From positions 496,001 through 560,000 of the forward strand of contig NZ_CP119424.1 in the NCBI RefSeq assembly GCF_029223585.1: a DNA stretch of 64,000 nucleotides, written 5' to 3'. A model generated the notes under the pieces. That model did no database searches and was not told the origin of the DNA. It was given only the letters and a program-made list of their open reading frames with translations. The DNA is from Photobacterium sp. DA100. GTDB lineage: Bacteria > Pseudomonadota > Gammaproteobacteria > Enterobacterales > Vibrionaceae. Of this stretch, positions 53,642 to 62,905 are shown one piece after another. Numbering within the stretch: the first letter of the stretch is position 1; the number at the start of each line of letters is the position of its first letter. The translations under genes were made by a program, and so were the position numbers.

Positions 53642-53878
53642 AGAAAAAGTGTTAGGGGTCGCTTGTGTTAGCAAGAAACGAAGAAATGTTTCTAAATCGG
53701 GATTTTGGGATAAATACTCGGTCATTTCTTCGATAAGGTTATAATTTTTCTATGGTTTACGCATCATTTTAATTGACAAATAAATCACGATAGTTAACAT
53801 TATGCAAAAAATAAAATATGCAAATTGTTGGCTATGGATTTTACAACTTGTCAAATTCCGGTAAGGAATCGACTCAAT

Positions 53879-54286
53879 ATGGACGAGTTTCCTTGTTCAG
53901 ATAAACTCAATGAACAGCGTCCGTACGAGGAAATTATTCGGTGGTGGAATGTCCCTTATGTGGACGAACTAACCTATGAAGAATCTGGGGAAATTGGGGT
54001 GTGCGTGCTTGATGGCGCCACCTGGGACGGACCTAGATTGATCTCTGAGCATGCTACTTTTGAGGAAGCGGTAGCGGCTGCTAATTTTTATGTCAACCAT
54101 TCAGATATTTGGCGCCGCTTTAAAGAGCCCTATCAGCCGCTGGCAAAGGTTGATCACCTGATTGATATGAGTTCGTTCATCCATGGCAAATTAGCCAAGA
54201 TGGATGAGGAGCAGCTGTTTGAGTATATGTTCCATTGGTTGCCAAAGGTCAATAAAACGGCAACACCCGTATTGGAAGCATCGTAA
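53879..54286 (+). CDS. Hypothetical protein
   Basis: 135 residues from ATG 53879, preferred because AAGGAA lies ten bases upstream; the frame is open to 53825. Soluble; no family recognised. Contains YEEIIRWWNVPYVDELTYEE and GATWDGPRLISEHATFEEAV. A strong terminator follows. Similar sequences may exist in Vibrionaceae, but this was not checked. Confidence 0.6.
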   Translation: MDEFPCSDKLNEQRPYEEIIRWWNVPYVDELTYEESGEIGVCVLDGATWDGPRLISEHATFEEAVAAANFYVNHSDIWRRFKEPYQPLAKVDHLIDMSSFIHGKLAKMDEEQLFEYMFHWLPKVNKTATPVLEAS

Positions 54287-54309
54287 GCTGGGTAGTATTC
54301 ACATATAAA

Positions 54310-54341
54310 TGGCACAGTGACCACACTGTGCCATTTTTTTC
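54310..54341 (+). terminator. Bidirectional terminator
   Basis: TGGCACAGTG pairs with CACTGTGCCA around ACCA-type loop, followed by seven T. It serves the hypothetical gene and possibly the convergent DUF4442 gene. Confidence 0.92.
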
Positions 54342-54364
54342 TATAGATTGTATTGTTAATGCTG

Positions 54365-54667
54365 TTAAGTAATTCTCACATTCATCGTGATTTCAGCTTT
54401 AAAGACGACATTCCCCTCAGTATCTTTTACCTCAACCGGCAAAAGTTTGTCACCTTCAGTATTCCAGTCGATATTTTCACCTTGGGCTCGGGCAGTTAGA
54501 TCTATTTTCGCTTTTTTTAAATATTCCACCGTCATTCCAACCGGGATCCAGTGACTGTTAACAGGGATAGATACATCCGCCATCATCCCTCCTGCGAGCT
54601 CTGCCATATTACACATCGCGATAGCATGCACCGTATTTAAGTGGTTAGAGTGATGGAAAAGTGTCAT
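54365..54667 (-). CDS. DUF4442-type hotdog-fold thioesterase, N-terminally shortened
   Basis: 100 residues from ATG 54667. NTVHAIAMCNMAELAGGMMA matches the central part of DUF4442 proteins, and the beta-strand pattern of a hotdog fold follows (GMTVEYLKKAKIDLTARAQG). Family members are around 150 residues; here the first 40-50 are missing, and upstream sequence on this strand does not restore them in any frame. It is either a decayed copy or a short form. Acyl-CoA thioesterase activity is suggested by family only. Confidence 0.6.
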   Translation of the reverse strand: MTLFHHSNHLNTVHAIAMCNMAELAGGMMADVSIPVNSHWIPVGMTVEYLKKAKIDLTARAQGENIDWNTEGDKLLPVEVKDTEGNVVFKAEITMNVRIT

Positions 54668-54917
54668 GCATTCCTGCGGGATAGATCACTCTTTCTTGAT
54701 GGGAATGAATTTGGTTAAGTTCGATGGGGTGGGTTTTTATATTTTAAATATCAATAGCATATGAGGTTTTTAAAACGTTTGGATATGTCCTCAATACCAT
54801 GAAGCGGCTGCTGAAAAAAACAAATGTCTGACAATAGAACCACGATGTCTTTTTAGAGATATTTATTTGTAACCTGACGTGACACAATTCCCAGGTAATC
54901 AAATTAAAAGGCAAACC

Positions 54918-55808
54918 ATGTTCTATTTATTTCCTCTATTGACTGTAATCATTTGGGCAGGGAATGCCATCGTAAACAAAATGTCGTACAGCGTGATCGA
55001 CCCTGGAGCGATCTCTTTTTATCGCTGGTTTTTTGCCATGATGGTATTGACTCCTTTTGTTCTACCATCGGTATGGCGCAAACGTCATGAAATCAAACCT
55101 CATTTGTCCAAGCTGGCATTCTTAGCCTTGCTTGGTATGGTACTCAACCAGTCTCTGGGGTACTTTGCTGCCGCAACGACAACAGCAACCAATATGGCCC
55201 TTATTGTTTCTCTTGTGCCGCTGCTGAGTATGTTTTTGAGCGTTCCGCTGCTGGGGCAGCGCCTGTTACCGCTAGCCATGGTTGGGGCCGTGTTATCACT
55301 GGCTGGCTTGGTCTTTATGTTAGGCCATGGTGATATCAGTACCCTGACTTCCCAGGGGATCAAGCAGGGCGATGCACTGTTGATGATTGCTGCCTTTGTC
55401 TATGCGTTATATTGCGTACTATTGAAGCGTTGGAAAATGCCATTAAATAACTGGCAATCTGTTTATGTGCAGGGACTTTTTGCCGTCACTATGCTAACCC
55501 CATTGCTACTTGGCAGTGAACGTACGGCAATCACTGGGGAATCACTTCCTTTGATTATGTATGCTGCACTGCCTGCTTCGGTATTGGCACCTTGGTGCTG
55601 GCTCAAAGGCATCGAAATTCTCGGCGCTGATCGTACCGCGATGTTCATGAACCTGATGCCAGTGCTGACGGCTCTGATCGCCAGTATCACATTGGGTGAG
55701 CAGTTAGCGGTATACCATTATATCGGTGGCGGTATGGTCCTCTCCGGTGTGATTCTGGCACAGCGCAAACCAAAACCTATCCAAACCGACAATATGGCCA
55801 CGGCGTAA
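54918..55808 (+). CDS. EamA/DMT-family transporter
   Basis: 296 residues from ATG 54918 (AAAAGGC upstream); the frame extends to 54879. Ten membrane helices in two EamA repeats, for example YLFPLLTVIIWAGNAIVNKM, FAMMVLTPFVLPSVWR, LLGMVLNQSLGYFAAATTT and ALIASITLGEQLAVYHYIGG. Family members export amino acids, purines or other metabolites; no substrate can be inferred. It ends at a terminator that precedes the heptamer array. Confidence 0.87.
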   Translation: MFYLFPLLTVIIWAGNAIVNKMSYSVIDPGAISFYRWFFAMMVLTPFVLPSVWRKRHEIKPHLSKLAFLALLGMVLNQSLGYFAAATTTATNMALIVSLVPLLSMFLSVPLLGQRLLPLAMVGAVLSLAGLVFMLGHGDISTLTSQGIKQGDALLMIAAFVYALYCVLLKRWKMPLNNWQSVYVQGLFAVTMLTPLLLGSERTAITGESLPLIMYAALPASVLAPWCWLKGIEILGADRTAMFMNLMPVLTALIASITLGEQLAVYHYIGGGMVLSGVILAQRKPKPIQTDNMATA

Positions 55809-55829
55809 ATACCAAATCCATTTGTCTGA

Positions 55830-55857
55830 AAGGGTTGCTTGCTGCAACCCTTTTTTT
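55830..55857 (+). terminator. Rho-independent terminator of the EamA gene
   Basis: AAGGGTTGC pairs with GCAACCCTT around TTGCT and is followed by five T. The heptamer array begins six bases later. Confidence 0.92.
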
Positions 55858-55862
55858 ATCTT

Positions 55863-55980
55863 CGCCAATCGCCAATCGCCAATCGCCAATCGCCAATCGC
55901 CAATCGCCAATCGCCAATCGCCAATCGCCAATCGCCAATCGCCAATCGCCAATCGCCAATCGCCAATCGCCAATCGCCAG
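55863..55980. repeat. Sixteen perfect tandem copies of CGCCAAT
   Basis: 16 exact copies of the 7-base unit (55863-55974) and a partial copy (CGCCAG). The period is not a multiple of three, so all frames give the same 7-residue repeat (for instance AIGDWRL on the minus strand), which looks like an ORF but is not one. It lies between a terminator and the operator region of the methylcitrate operon. Such arrays are prone to slippage. Confidence 0.97.
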
Positions 55981-56087
55981 GATTGTCGACAATCTATACT
56001 AAGGTCTAATACATTTTGTTAACAATTAACTTGTAAAAGCGGTTTTGTAGCGCTAAATTTGTTCGCAGGTTAATAAGTTGTTGACAA
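55981..56087 (+). promoter_or_regulatory. Three TTGTYRACAA operator-like palindromes ahead of the methylcitrate operon
   Basis: TTGTCGACAA (55983-55992, within the longer palindrome GATTGTCGACAATC), TTGTTAACAA (56016-56025) and TTGTTGACAA (56078-56087). All fit TTGTYRACAA. This resembles the ATTGTCGACAAT-type motif that I recall for GntR-type methylcitrate regulators (PrpQ); this is from memory. They probably bind the GntR protein encoded at 56107 for autoregulation and control of prpBC-acnD-prpFE. Confidence 0.7.
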
Positions 56088-56106
56088 TTGATGCGGGTGA
56101 ACAAGG

Positions 56107-56805
56107 TTGAAATTGAAAAGTGTCGACAGGCCAAGTGAAAAGGAAGGTACCAAGTCTGACAATCTGACTGAACAGCTCATAGATCAGATTGTGAATGGTA
56201 CCTATCCCGCGGGCAGCAAGATATCAGAGCCAGAGTTAGCCAAATATTATGGCGTGAGCCGCGGACCATTGCGCGAGGCCATCTTGCGCTTGGAATCGAT
56301 GGGGCTGGTTGAGCGTATTCCTCACGTCGGAGCCCGGGTGGTCGCTCTGAGTCAGGAAAAGCTGATTGAAATCTACGCGGTACGTGAAGCGCTCGAAGGT
56401 ATGGCGGCAAGGCTGGCCTGCGAGCACATTACCGACGATGAGCTGGACGGGCTGGAAGCGTTACTTGATGCCCATCACCAGCATATCGAGCAGGTTGAAG
56501 GGGCATCTTACTTTCACCAGCAAGGGGATTTTGATTTCCACTACCGGGTCATCAAAGCCAGCCGGAATACCAAGTTGATCAGCCTGCTTTGCGATGAGCT
56601 TTATCATTTACTGCGAATGTACCGTTATCAGTCCCAGCGTTCGCATTCTCGTCCTGAGCAGGCTCTAAAGGAACACTTTCATCTTCTCAGCGCCCTGAAA
56701 GAGCGTGATGGGGAGTTGGCAGAAATGTTGATGCGGCGTCATATCATGAGAAGCCGCCAGTTGATTGAACAGCAGTTGAAGCAGGATAAGGAGAAAGCCT
56801 CATGA
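56107..56805 (+). CDS. GntR-family regulator of the methylcitrate operon (FadR/FCD subfamily)
   Basis: 232 residues. The start may be TTG 56107 or TTG 56113 (AAGG six bases upstream). The N-terminal winged helix-turn-helix ([40 protein letters not shown]) is followed by an FCD ligand-binding domain ([34 protein letters not shown]: [21 protein letters not shown]-type metal His: [11 protein letters not shown]). It probably senses methylcitrate or propionyl-CoA-derived metabolites. It overlaps prpB by four bases (ATGA), so it is the first gene of the operon. Confidence 0.88.
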   Translation: MKLKSVDRPSEKEGTKSDNLTEQLIDQIVNGTYPAGSKISEPELAKYYGVSRGPLREAILRLESMGLVERIPHVGARVVALSQEKLIEIYAVREALEGMAARLACEHITDDELDGLEALLDAHHQHIEQVEGASYFHQQGDFDFHYRVIKASRNTKLISLLCDELYHLLRMYRYQSQRSHSRPEQALKEHFHLLSALKERDGELAEMLMRRHIMRSRQLIEQQLKQDKEKAS

Positions 56806-57671
56806 GTCCAGGGAAACGCTTCCGCCAAGCGGTAGCCAATAACAACCCGTTACAGATTGTCGGCACCGTCAACCCGTATTGCGCCATGATGGCAGAGCAA
56901 GTGGGTCATCAGGCGGTATATCTATCGGGGGGAGGAATTGCCAACGCTTCATATGGCTTACCGGACTTGGGTATTACGACCTTGAACGATGTGTTGGAAG
57001 ACGTTCGCCGGATTACCGCTGCCACGACACTTCCGCTGATGGTCGACATTGATACGGGTTTTGGCGGTGCATTCAATATTGCCCGTACAATCAAGGAAAT
57101 GGAGCGTGGTGGCGCAGCCGCCATCCATATGGAAGATCAGGTGGCACAAAAGCGCTGCGGTCATCGACCGAACAAAGCCATTGTGAGTCAGCAAGAAATG
57201 GTCGACAGGATCAAAGCGGCGGTCGATGCCAGAGTTGATGAAGATTTCGTGATTATGGCCAGAACCGATGCGTTAGCGGTTGAGGGGATGGAGTCGGCCA
57301 TCGAGCGGGCTCAAGCCTGTGTGGAAGCCGGGGCAGATATGATTTTCCCTGAGGCAATCAACACCCTGGAGCAGTACCGGCAGTTTTCAGATGCCGTCAA
57401 GGTGCCGATTTTGGCCAATATCACCGAGTTTGGCCAAACCCCCTTGTTCAGTACTGAGGAACTGGCCGAGTGCGGTGTCGATATGGTGCTATACCCTCTG
57501 TCGGCATTCAGGGCAATGAACCAAGCGGCGCTGAATGTATACCAGCATTTATTGAAAGATGGTCACCAGCGCAATGTGGTCGATCAAATGCAAACTCGTG
57601 AAGAGCTATACCGTTACCTGGGCTATCACGACTATGAGCAAACACTAGATAAGCTATTCAAGCAGCTTTGA
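56802..57671 (+). CDS. prpB: Methylisocitrate lyase
   Basis: 289 residues, isocitrate-lyase superfamily TIM barrel. Substrate and Mg2+ residues are visible: [29 protein letters not shown] (Asp), [18 protein letters not shown] (KRCGH active-site loop with Cys) and [11 protein letters not shown]. It cleaves 2-methylisocitrate to pyruvate and succinate, the last step of the methylcitrate cycle. It begins within the last codons of the GntR gene. Confidence 0.95.
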   Translation: MSPGKRFRQAVANNNPLQIVGTVNPYCAMMAEQVGHQAVYLSGGGIANASYGLPDLGITTLNDVLEDVRRITAATTLPLMVDIDTGFGGAFNIARTIKEMERGGAAAIHMEDQVAQKRCGHRPNKAIVSQQEMVDRIKAAVDARVDEDFVIMARTDALAVEGMESAIERAQACVEAGADMIFPEAINTLEQYRQFSDAVKVPILANITEFGQTPLFSTEELAECGVDMVLYPLSAFRAMNQAALNVYQHLLKDGHQRNVVDQMQTREELYRYLGYHDYEQTLDKLFKQL

Positions 57672-57812
57672 TAATCGGCTAAAGAAATAATTCCAAATAT
57701 AAAAAAAAACAGGGTGGAAAAAAGCTCTGGGGATCAGTGTACCTGCTTATTCCGCTAAAGAAGCGGGAAGGTTCATTCAATATCGTGAATACAACTAAAG
57801 AAGGAGTCTGCT

Positions 57813-58988
57813 ATGACTGCTATAGCCGTAGCTGATGTTAAGAAGGACGGAAATGAAAAGAAACCTGCTGCGATCGGTGGCGCGGGCCTTAGGGGGCAAA
57901 GCGCGGGGGTGACCGCTCTCTGTACAGTCGGTAAGTCTGGCACGGGGCTGACTTATCGAGGCTACGATATTACCGATCTTGCCAATAACGCAGAATTCGA
58001 AGAAGTGGCTTATTTATTATTAAAAGGCAAACTTCCGAATAAGCAAGAACTACAAGACTACAAACATGCGTTGCTGAATTACAGAGGGCTGCCGGACGCA
58101 TTAAAGCAGGTATTAGAGGCGATTCCGGCTGATGCCCATCCGATGGATGTGATGCGCACGGGCTGCTCAATGCTCGGTAACTTGGAGCAGGAGCTGGATT
58201 TCACCCAGCAGGATGAAAAGACTGATCAGTTGCTTGCTATGCTACCGGCCATTATCTGCTATTGGTATCGCTATAGTCATGATGGGGTTCGTATTGATAC
58301 GGCCAGCAGCGGTGAGGATAGCATTGGCGGTTATTTCCTCGAAATGCTCACCGGCCAGTCGCCGTCGGAACTTCATAAGCAGGTCATGCACTGTTCGCTG
58401 GTACTTTACGCCGAGCATGAGTTCAACGCATCAACATTTACTGCCCGTGTCTGCGCCTCCACCTTGTCTGATCTCCATTCTTGCATCACGGCTGCAATCG
58501 GCAGTTTGCGAGGTCCGCTGCATGGCGGTGCCAACGAGGCTGCGATGGCCATGATAGAGAATTGGCAGACTCCCGACGAGGCTGAAGCAGGGATCATGCA
58601 GATGCTGGCGAACAAAGACAAGATTATGGGCTTTGGCCATGCAATATACCGTGAATCCGACCCCCGGAATGCTTTAATTAAAGTATGGTCGGAAAAACTG
58701 TCTGTCGATGTTGGCGATACGCATTTATATGCGGTGTCTGAACGGGTCGAGCAGGTGATGAAGCGGGAAAAAGGACTGTTCTGCAATGCTGACTTTTTCC
58801 ATGCCTCGGCCTATCACTTCATGGGGATCCCAACCAAGCTGTTTACCCCCATCTTCGTGATGAGCCGAGTCACCGGCTGGGCAGCCCATGTCTACGAGCA
58901 GCGGGCCAATAACCGGATTATACGTCCCAGTGCTGATTATGAAGGACCAGAGCACCAGGATTGGTTGCCGATTGAAGAGCGCCGTTAA
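57813..58988 (+). CDS. prpC: 2-Methylcitrate synthase
   Basis: 391 residues with AAGGAGTCTG upstream of the ATG. Citrate-synthase fold of the bacterial dimeric type: LCTVGKSGTGLTYRGYDITD, LHGGANEAAMAMIENW (active His), MGFGHAIYRESDPRNALIKV (second His region) and FFHASAYHFMGIPTKLFTPI (Asp-containing region). It condenses propionyl-CoA with oxaloacetate. The N-terminal 25 residues are a polar extension. A 141-base gap from prpB holds no palindrome similar to the operators. Confidence 0.95.
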   Translation: MTAIAVADVKKDGNEKKPAAIGGAGLRGQSAGVTALCTVGKSGTGLTYRGYDITDLANNAEFEEVAYLLLKGKLPNKQELQDYKHALLNYRGLPDALKQVLEAIPADAHPMDVMRTGCSMLGNLEQELDFTQQDEKTDQLLAMLPAIICYWYRYSHDGVRIDTASSGEDSIGGYFLEMLTGQSPSELHKQVMHCSLVLYAEHEFNASTFTARVCASTLSDLHSCITAAIGSLRGPLHGGANEAAMAMIENWQTPDEAEAGIMQMLANKDKIMGFGHAIYRESDPRNALIKVWSEKLSVDVGDTHLYAVSERVEQVMKREKGLFCNADFFHASAYHFMGIPTKLFTPIFVMSRVTGWAAHVYEQRANNRIIRPSADYEGPEHQDWLPIEERR

Positions 58989-59012
58989 CGCCTCATTTCA
59001 CGGATGTAACTT

Positions 59013-61598
59013 ATGAAGATGAATACTAGATACCGTAAGCCTCTTGCTGATACCGGACTTGATTTCTTCGATACGAGAGAAGCCGTCAATGAGATATCGC
59101 CAGGCGCATACGAAACCCTGCCGTACACGTCTCGGGTATTGGCCGAGCAACTGATCAGGCGCTGTGATCCGGAGTCACTGGCTGCCAGCCTAAAGCAAAT
59201 TATTGACCGAAAACGCGACCTTGATTTCCCTTGGTATCCGGCGCGGGTGGTTTGTCACGATATATTGGGACAAACCGCCTTGGTCGACCTTGCGGGGTTG
59301 CGCGACGCCATTGCCGAACAAGGCGGTGATCCGTCTAAAGTCAATCCGGTGGTGGAGACCCAGCTGATTGTTGACCATTCTCTTGCTGTTGAGTATGCCG
59401 GATTTGACCCTGATGCGTTCGACAAAAACCGAGCGATTGAAGAGCGCCGCAACGAAGACCGCTTCCATTTTATCGAGTGGTGCAAAACCGCCTTCGAAAA
59501 TGTCAGCGTGATCCCGGCGGGCAACGGCATCATGCACCAGATCAATCTGGAGAAAATGTCGCCGGTGGTTCAGGCCAAGAATGGCGTTGCCTATCCTGAT
59601 ACCTGTGTCGGTACCGACAGCCATACCCCGCATGTTGATGCGTTGGGCGTCATCGCCATTGGGGTTGGCGGGCTTGAGGCGGAGACCGTCATGCTGGGCC
59701 GCCCTTCTATGATGCGCTTGCCGGATATTGTTGGTGTCAACCTGACCGGCAAGCGTCAGCCGGGGATCACCGCGACGGATATCGTATTGGCGATTACCGA
59801 GTTTCTGCGTAATGAACGTGTCGTTTCGTCCTATCTGGAATTCTTTGGTGAGGGCGCGCGCGATCTGACTATTGGGGATCGGGCAACTATCTCCAATATG
59901 ACACCGGAGTACGGCGCAACGGCAGGAATGTTCTATATCGACGAGCAGACTATTAACTACCTCAAGTTGACAGGCCGGGACGAGCATCAGGTTGAGCTGG
60001 TGGAAAAGTACGCCAAGCAAGCCGGGTTATGGGCCGATGATCTGGAGAATGCCGAATACGAGCGCGTGCTGGAATTTGACTTATCGACGGTTTCTCGCAA
60101 CATGGCTGGGCCTTCGAATCCCCACCGCCGTTTGCCAACGTCGGAGTTAGCGGCACGCGGAATTTCCGGTGACTGGAACGAAACAGAGGGTGAACTGCCG
60201 GATGGCGCGGTGATTATCGCGGCCATTACCTCGTGTACTAATACCAGCAACCCGCGTAACGTCGTTGCCGCCGGGCTCTTGGCCAAGAAAGCCAATGAGC
60301 TGGGGTTGGTGCGTAAGCCTTGGGTGAAATCTTCCTTTGCTCCGGGCTCGAAAGTCGCCAAATTGTACTTGCAAGAAGCGGGATTATTGGCGGAACTGGA
60401 AAAGCTCGGCTTCGGAATTGTGGCTTATGCCTGTACCACCTGTAACGGTATGAGTGGCGCGCTGGATCCGAAAATCCAGCAGGAGATCATCGATCGTGAC
60501 CTCTATACAACCGCTGTTTTGTCCGGCAACCGAAACTTCGATGGCCGTATCCATCCTTACGCCAAGCAGGCGTTTTTGGCCTCTCCCCCTTTGGTGGTTG
60601 CCTACGCGCTGGCAGGCACGATCCGTTTTGACATTGAACGTGACGCGCTGGGTACGGACAGGCAGGGTAAGCCGGTTTACCTAAATGATCTGTGGCCTAG
60701 TGACGAGGAAATCGATGCGGTCGTTGGCCAGTATGTCAAGCCTGAGCAGTTCAATCAGGTTTATATTCAAATGTTTAAACTGGATGACGCACAGCGTAAC
60801 AGCAACCCACTGTATGACTGGCGGCCAATGAGCACCTATATTCGCAGACCGCCATACTGGGAAGGGGCGTTGGCCGGAGAGAGAACACTGTCTGGTATGA
60901 GACCACTGGCGTTATTGGGTGACAATATCACCACCGACCACCTCTCACCGTCTAATGCCATTCTCGCGTCCAGCGCAGCAGGGGAGTATTTGGCGAAAAT
61001 GGGGTTACCGGAAGAGGACTTCAACTCCTATGCTACCCACCGCGGCGATCACCTGACGGCGCAGCGGGCGACGTTTGCCAATCCGAAATTGTTCAATGAA
61101 ATGGTCAAGCAGGATGGTGAAGTGGTACAGGGTTCATTGGCGCGCATCGAACCGGAAGGCAAGGTGGTGCGTATGTGGGAAGCCATTGAGACCTACATGA
61201 ACCGGAAACAGCCTTTGATTGTGGTCGCGGGTGCCGATTACGGTCAGGGATCTTCCCGGGACTGGGCGGCAAAAGGGGTGCGTTTGGCGGGTGTGGAAGC
61301 CATCGTGGCTGAAGGGTTCGAGCGTATCCACCGTACTAACTTGGTGGGAATGGGGGTATTGCCATTGCAATTTAAAGAAGGGATCAACCGAAACACCTTA
61401 GCGCTTGATGGGACTGAGTTGTATGACGTCGTTGGTGAGATCCAGCCAGGAGCAGATTTGGCCTTGGTCGTCACACGGACCAACGGTGAAAAGGTCGATG
61501 TACCGGTTACCTGCCGACTTGATACGGCCGATGAGGTAGCAGTATACGCAGCCGGCGGTGTGCTGCAGCGTTTTGCCCAAGATTTCTTGGCGCAATAG
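59013..61598 (+). CDS. acnD: Fe/S-dependent 2-methylisocitrate dehydratase AcnD
   Basis: 861 residues; aconitase-family protein of the AcnD type. Motifs: GTDSHTPHVDALGVIAIGVG, ITSCTNTSNPRNVVAAGLLA, YACTTCNGMSGALDPKIQQE (Cys ligands of the 4Fe-4S cluster) and VVAGADYGQGSSRDWAAKGV. It converts 2-methylcitrate to 2-methyl-cis-aconitate, in concert with PrpF, replacing PrpD. No prpD is present. The start (ATG 59013) has a weak ribosome binding site, and a second ATG follows at 59019. Confidence 0.95.
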   Translation: MKMNTRYRKPLADTGLDFFDTREAVNEISPGAYETLPYTSRVLAEQLIRRCDPESLAASLKQIIDRKRDLDFPWYPARVVCHDILGQTALVDLAGLRDAIAEQGGDPSKVNPVVETQLIVDHSLAVEYAGFDPDAFDKNRAIEERRNEDRFHFIEWCKTAFENVSVIPAGNGIMHQINLEKMSPVVQAKNGVAYPDTCVGTDSHTPHVDALGVIAIGVGGLEAETVMLGRPSMMRLPDIVGVNLTGKRQPGITATDIVLAITEFLRNERVVSSYLEFFGEGARDLTIGDRATISNMTPEYGATAGMFYIDEQTINYLKLTGRDEHQVELVEKYAKQAGLWADDLENAEYERVLEFDLSTVSRNMAGPSNPHRRLPTSELAARGISGDWNETEGELPDGAVIIAAITSCTNTSNPRNVVAAGLLAKKANELGLVRKPWVKSSFAPGSKVAKLYLQEAGLLAELEKLGFGIVAYACTTCNGMSGALDPKIQQEIIDRDLYTTAVLSGNRNFDGRIHPYAKQAFLASPPLVVAYALAGTIRFDIERDALGTDRQGKPVYLNDLWPSDEEIDAVVGQYVKPEQFNQVYIQMFKLDDAQRNSNPLYDWRPMSTYIRRPPYWEGALAGERTLSGMRPLALLGDNITTDHLSPSNAILASSAAGEYLAKMGLPEEDFNSYATHRGDHLTAQRATFANPKLFNEMVKQDGEVVQGSLARIEPEGKVVRMWEAIETYMNRKQPLIVVAGADYGQGSSRDWAAKGVRLAGVEAIVAEGFERIHRTNLVGMGVLPLQFKEGINRNTLALDGTELYDVVGEIQPGADLALVVTRTNGEKVDVPVTCRLDTADEVAVYAAGGVLQRFAQDFLAQ

Positions 61599-61610
61599 GG
61601 GGAGAGGGCA

Positions 61611-62801
61611 ATGACATATTCAACTTCCCAGTCCCAAATGAAAATTCCTGCCACCTACATGCGGGGAGGCACCAGCAAAGGGGTGTTTTTCAACCTGGCC
61701 GACCTGCCGCTGCAGGCACAGGTAGCCGGTAAAGCCCGTGACAAACTGTTGCTGCGGGTGATCGGCAGTCCCGACCCTTATGCCAAGCAAATTGACGGTA
61801 TGGGCGGGGCAACCTCGAGCACCAGCAAGACGGTTATTGTATCCAAAAGCGCCAAAGCCGATCACGATGTCGATTACCTGTTCGGTCAGGTATCCATCGA
61901 CAAGCCCTTTGTCGACTGGAGCGGTAATTGTGGCAACTTGTCTGCGGCCGTCGGTCCCTTTGCTATTCATGCTGGCTTACTCCCCAAAGAGCGTATTCCT
62001 GAAAATGGCATTGTTGCGGTACGGGTTTGGCAGCTCAATATCGAGAAAACAATCGTCATCCACGTGCCGGTAGTCAATGGTAGCGTTCAGGAAACCGGCG
62101 GGTTTGAGCTCGACGGTGTGACTTTCCCGGCTGCCGAAATTCAGGTGGATTTCATGGATCCGGCTGAAGGCGATGGCTCGATGTTTCCCACTGGCAATCT
62201 TGTGGATGATCTTGAAGTGCCGGATATCGGTACGTTTAACGCCACGCTGATCAACGCAGGGATCCCGACGATATTTATTGATGCCGAAGCTCTGGGTTAT
62301 AGCGGTACCGAATTGCAGGATGACATCAACAGTGACGATAAGGCGCTGGCGATGTTCGAACGCATTCGTGCTTATGGGGCATTGAAAATGGGGTTGATTT
62401 CTCATCTGGACGAGGCAGAGACACGCCAGCATACCCCCAAAGTCGCCTTTGTTGCCAAACCCAAGAGCTACCTCTCATCAAGCGGTAAACCCGTTGCTGA
62501 CAGCGACGTCGATCTGTTGGTTCGGGCCCTGTCGATGGGTAAATTGCACCACGCCATGATGGGAACCGCCGCCGTTGCGATTGCTGCTGCGGCTTGTGTG
62601 CCGGGGACATTGGTGAATTTGGCAGCTGGAGGCGGAGAAAAAGAGTCGGTGACGTTCGGTCACCCATCCGGAACGCTGAAGGTGGGTGCACAGGCGAAAC
62701 AAGTTCAACAACATTGGGTGGTTGATAAAGTCATGATGAGCCGCAGCGCGCGTATTTTGATGGAGGGCGCTGTCCGTGTTCCGTCGACTGTCTTTGAATA
62801 G
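61611..62801 (+). CDS. prpF: 2-Methylaconitate cis-trans isomerase PrpF
   Basis: 396 residues with GGGGGAGAGG upstream. PrpF-family pattern: IPATYMRGGTSKGVFFNLAD, IDGMGGATSSTSKTVIVSKS, VDWSGNCGNLSAAVGPFAIH (Cys/Asn-type catalytic region) and VTFGHPSGTLKVGA. It isomerises the product of AcnD to the form used by aconitase. Gene order acnD-prpF (gap 12 bases) is the rule for the AcnD/PrpF variant. Confidence 0.95.
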   Translation: MTYSTSQSQMKIPATYMRGGTSKGVFFNLADLPLQAQVAGKARDKLLLRVIGSPDPYAKQIDGMGGATSSTSKTVIVSKSAKADHDVDYLFGQVSIDKPFVDWSGNCGNLSAAVGPFAIHAGLLPKERIPENGIVAVRVWQLNIEKTIVIHVPVVNGSVQETGGFELDGVTFPAAEIQVDFMDPAEGDGSMFPTGNLVDDLEVPDIGTFNATLINAGIPTIFIDAEALGYSGTELQDDINSDDKALAMFERIRAYGALKMGLISHLDEAETRQHTPKVAFVAKPKSYLSSSGKPVADSDVDLLVRALSMGKLHHAMMGTAAVAIAAAACVPGTLVNLAAGGGEKESVTFGHPSGTLKVGAQAKQVQQHWVVDKVMMSRSARILMEGAVRVPSTVFE

Positions 62802-62905
62802 CCGCTATCGAAGATAGACCTTCGATAAAAAGCCTTTAATTAGCAATGTCAGGATATATACCGAGGGTACAGCTCAAATGCCCTGGGTATGCTGGAGGAA
62901 TCACT

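Noticed and set aside
55863..55980. CRISPR array
   Set aside because: The repeats are contiguous heptamers without spacers and no cas genes lie nearby.
55704..56022. ORFs through the heptamer array (AIGDWRL repeats)
   Set aside because: A 7-base repeat reads as a seven-residue repeat in any frame; no ribosome binding site or family resemblance.
59190..60361. Long antisense frames within acnD
   Set aside because: Expected for a GC-rich conserved gene; no promoter or ribosome binding site and no family resemblance.
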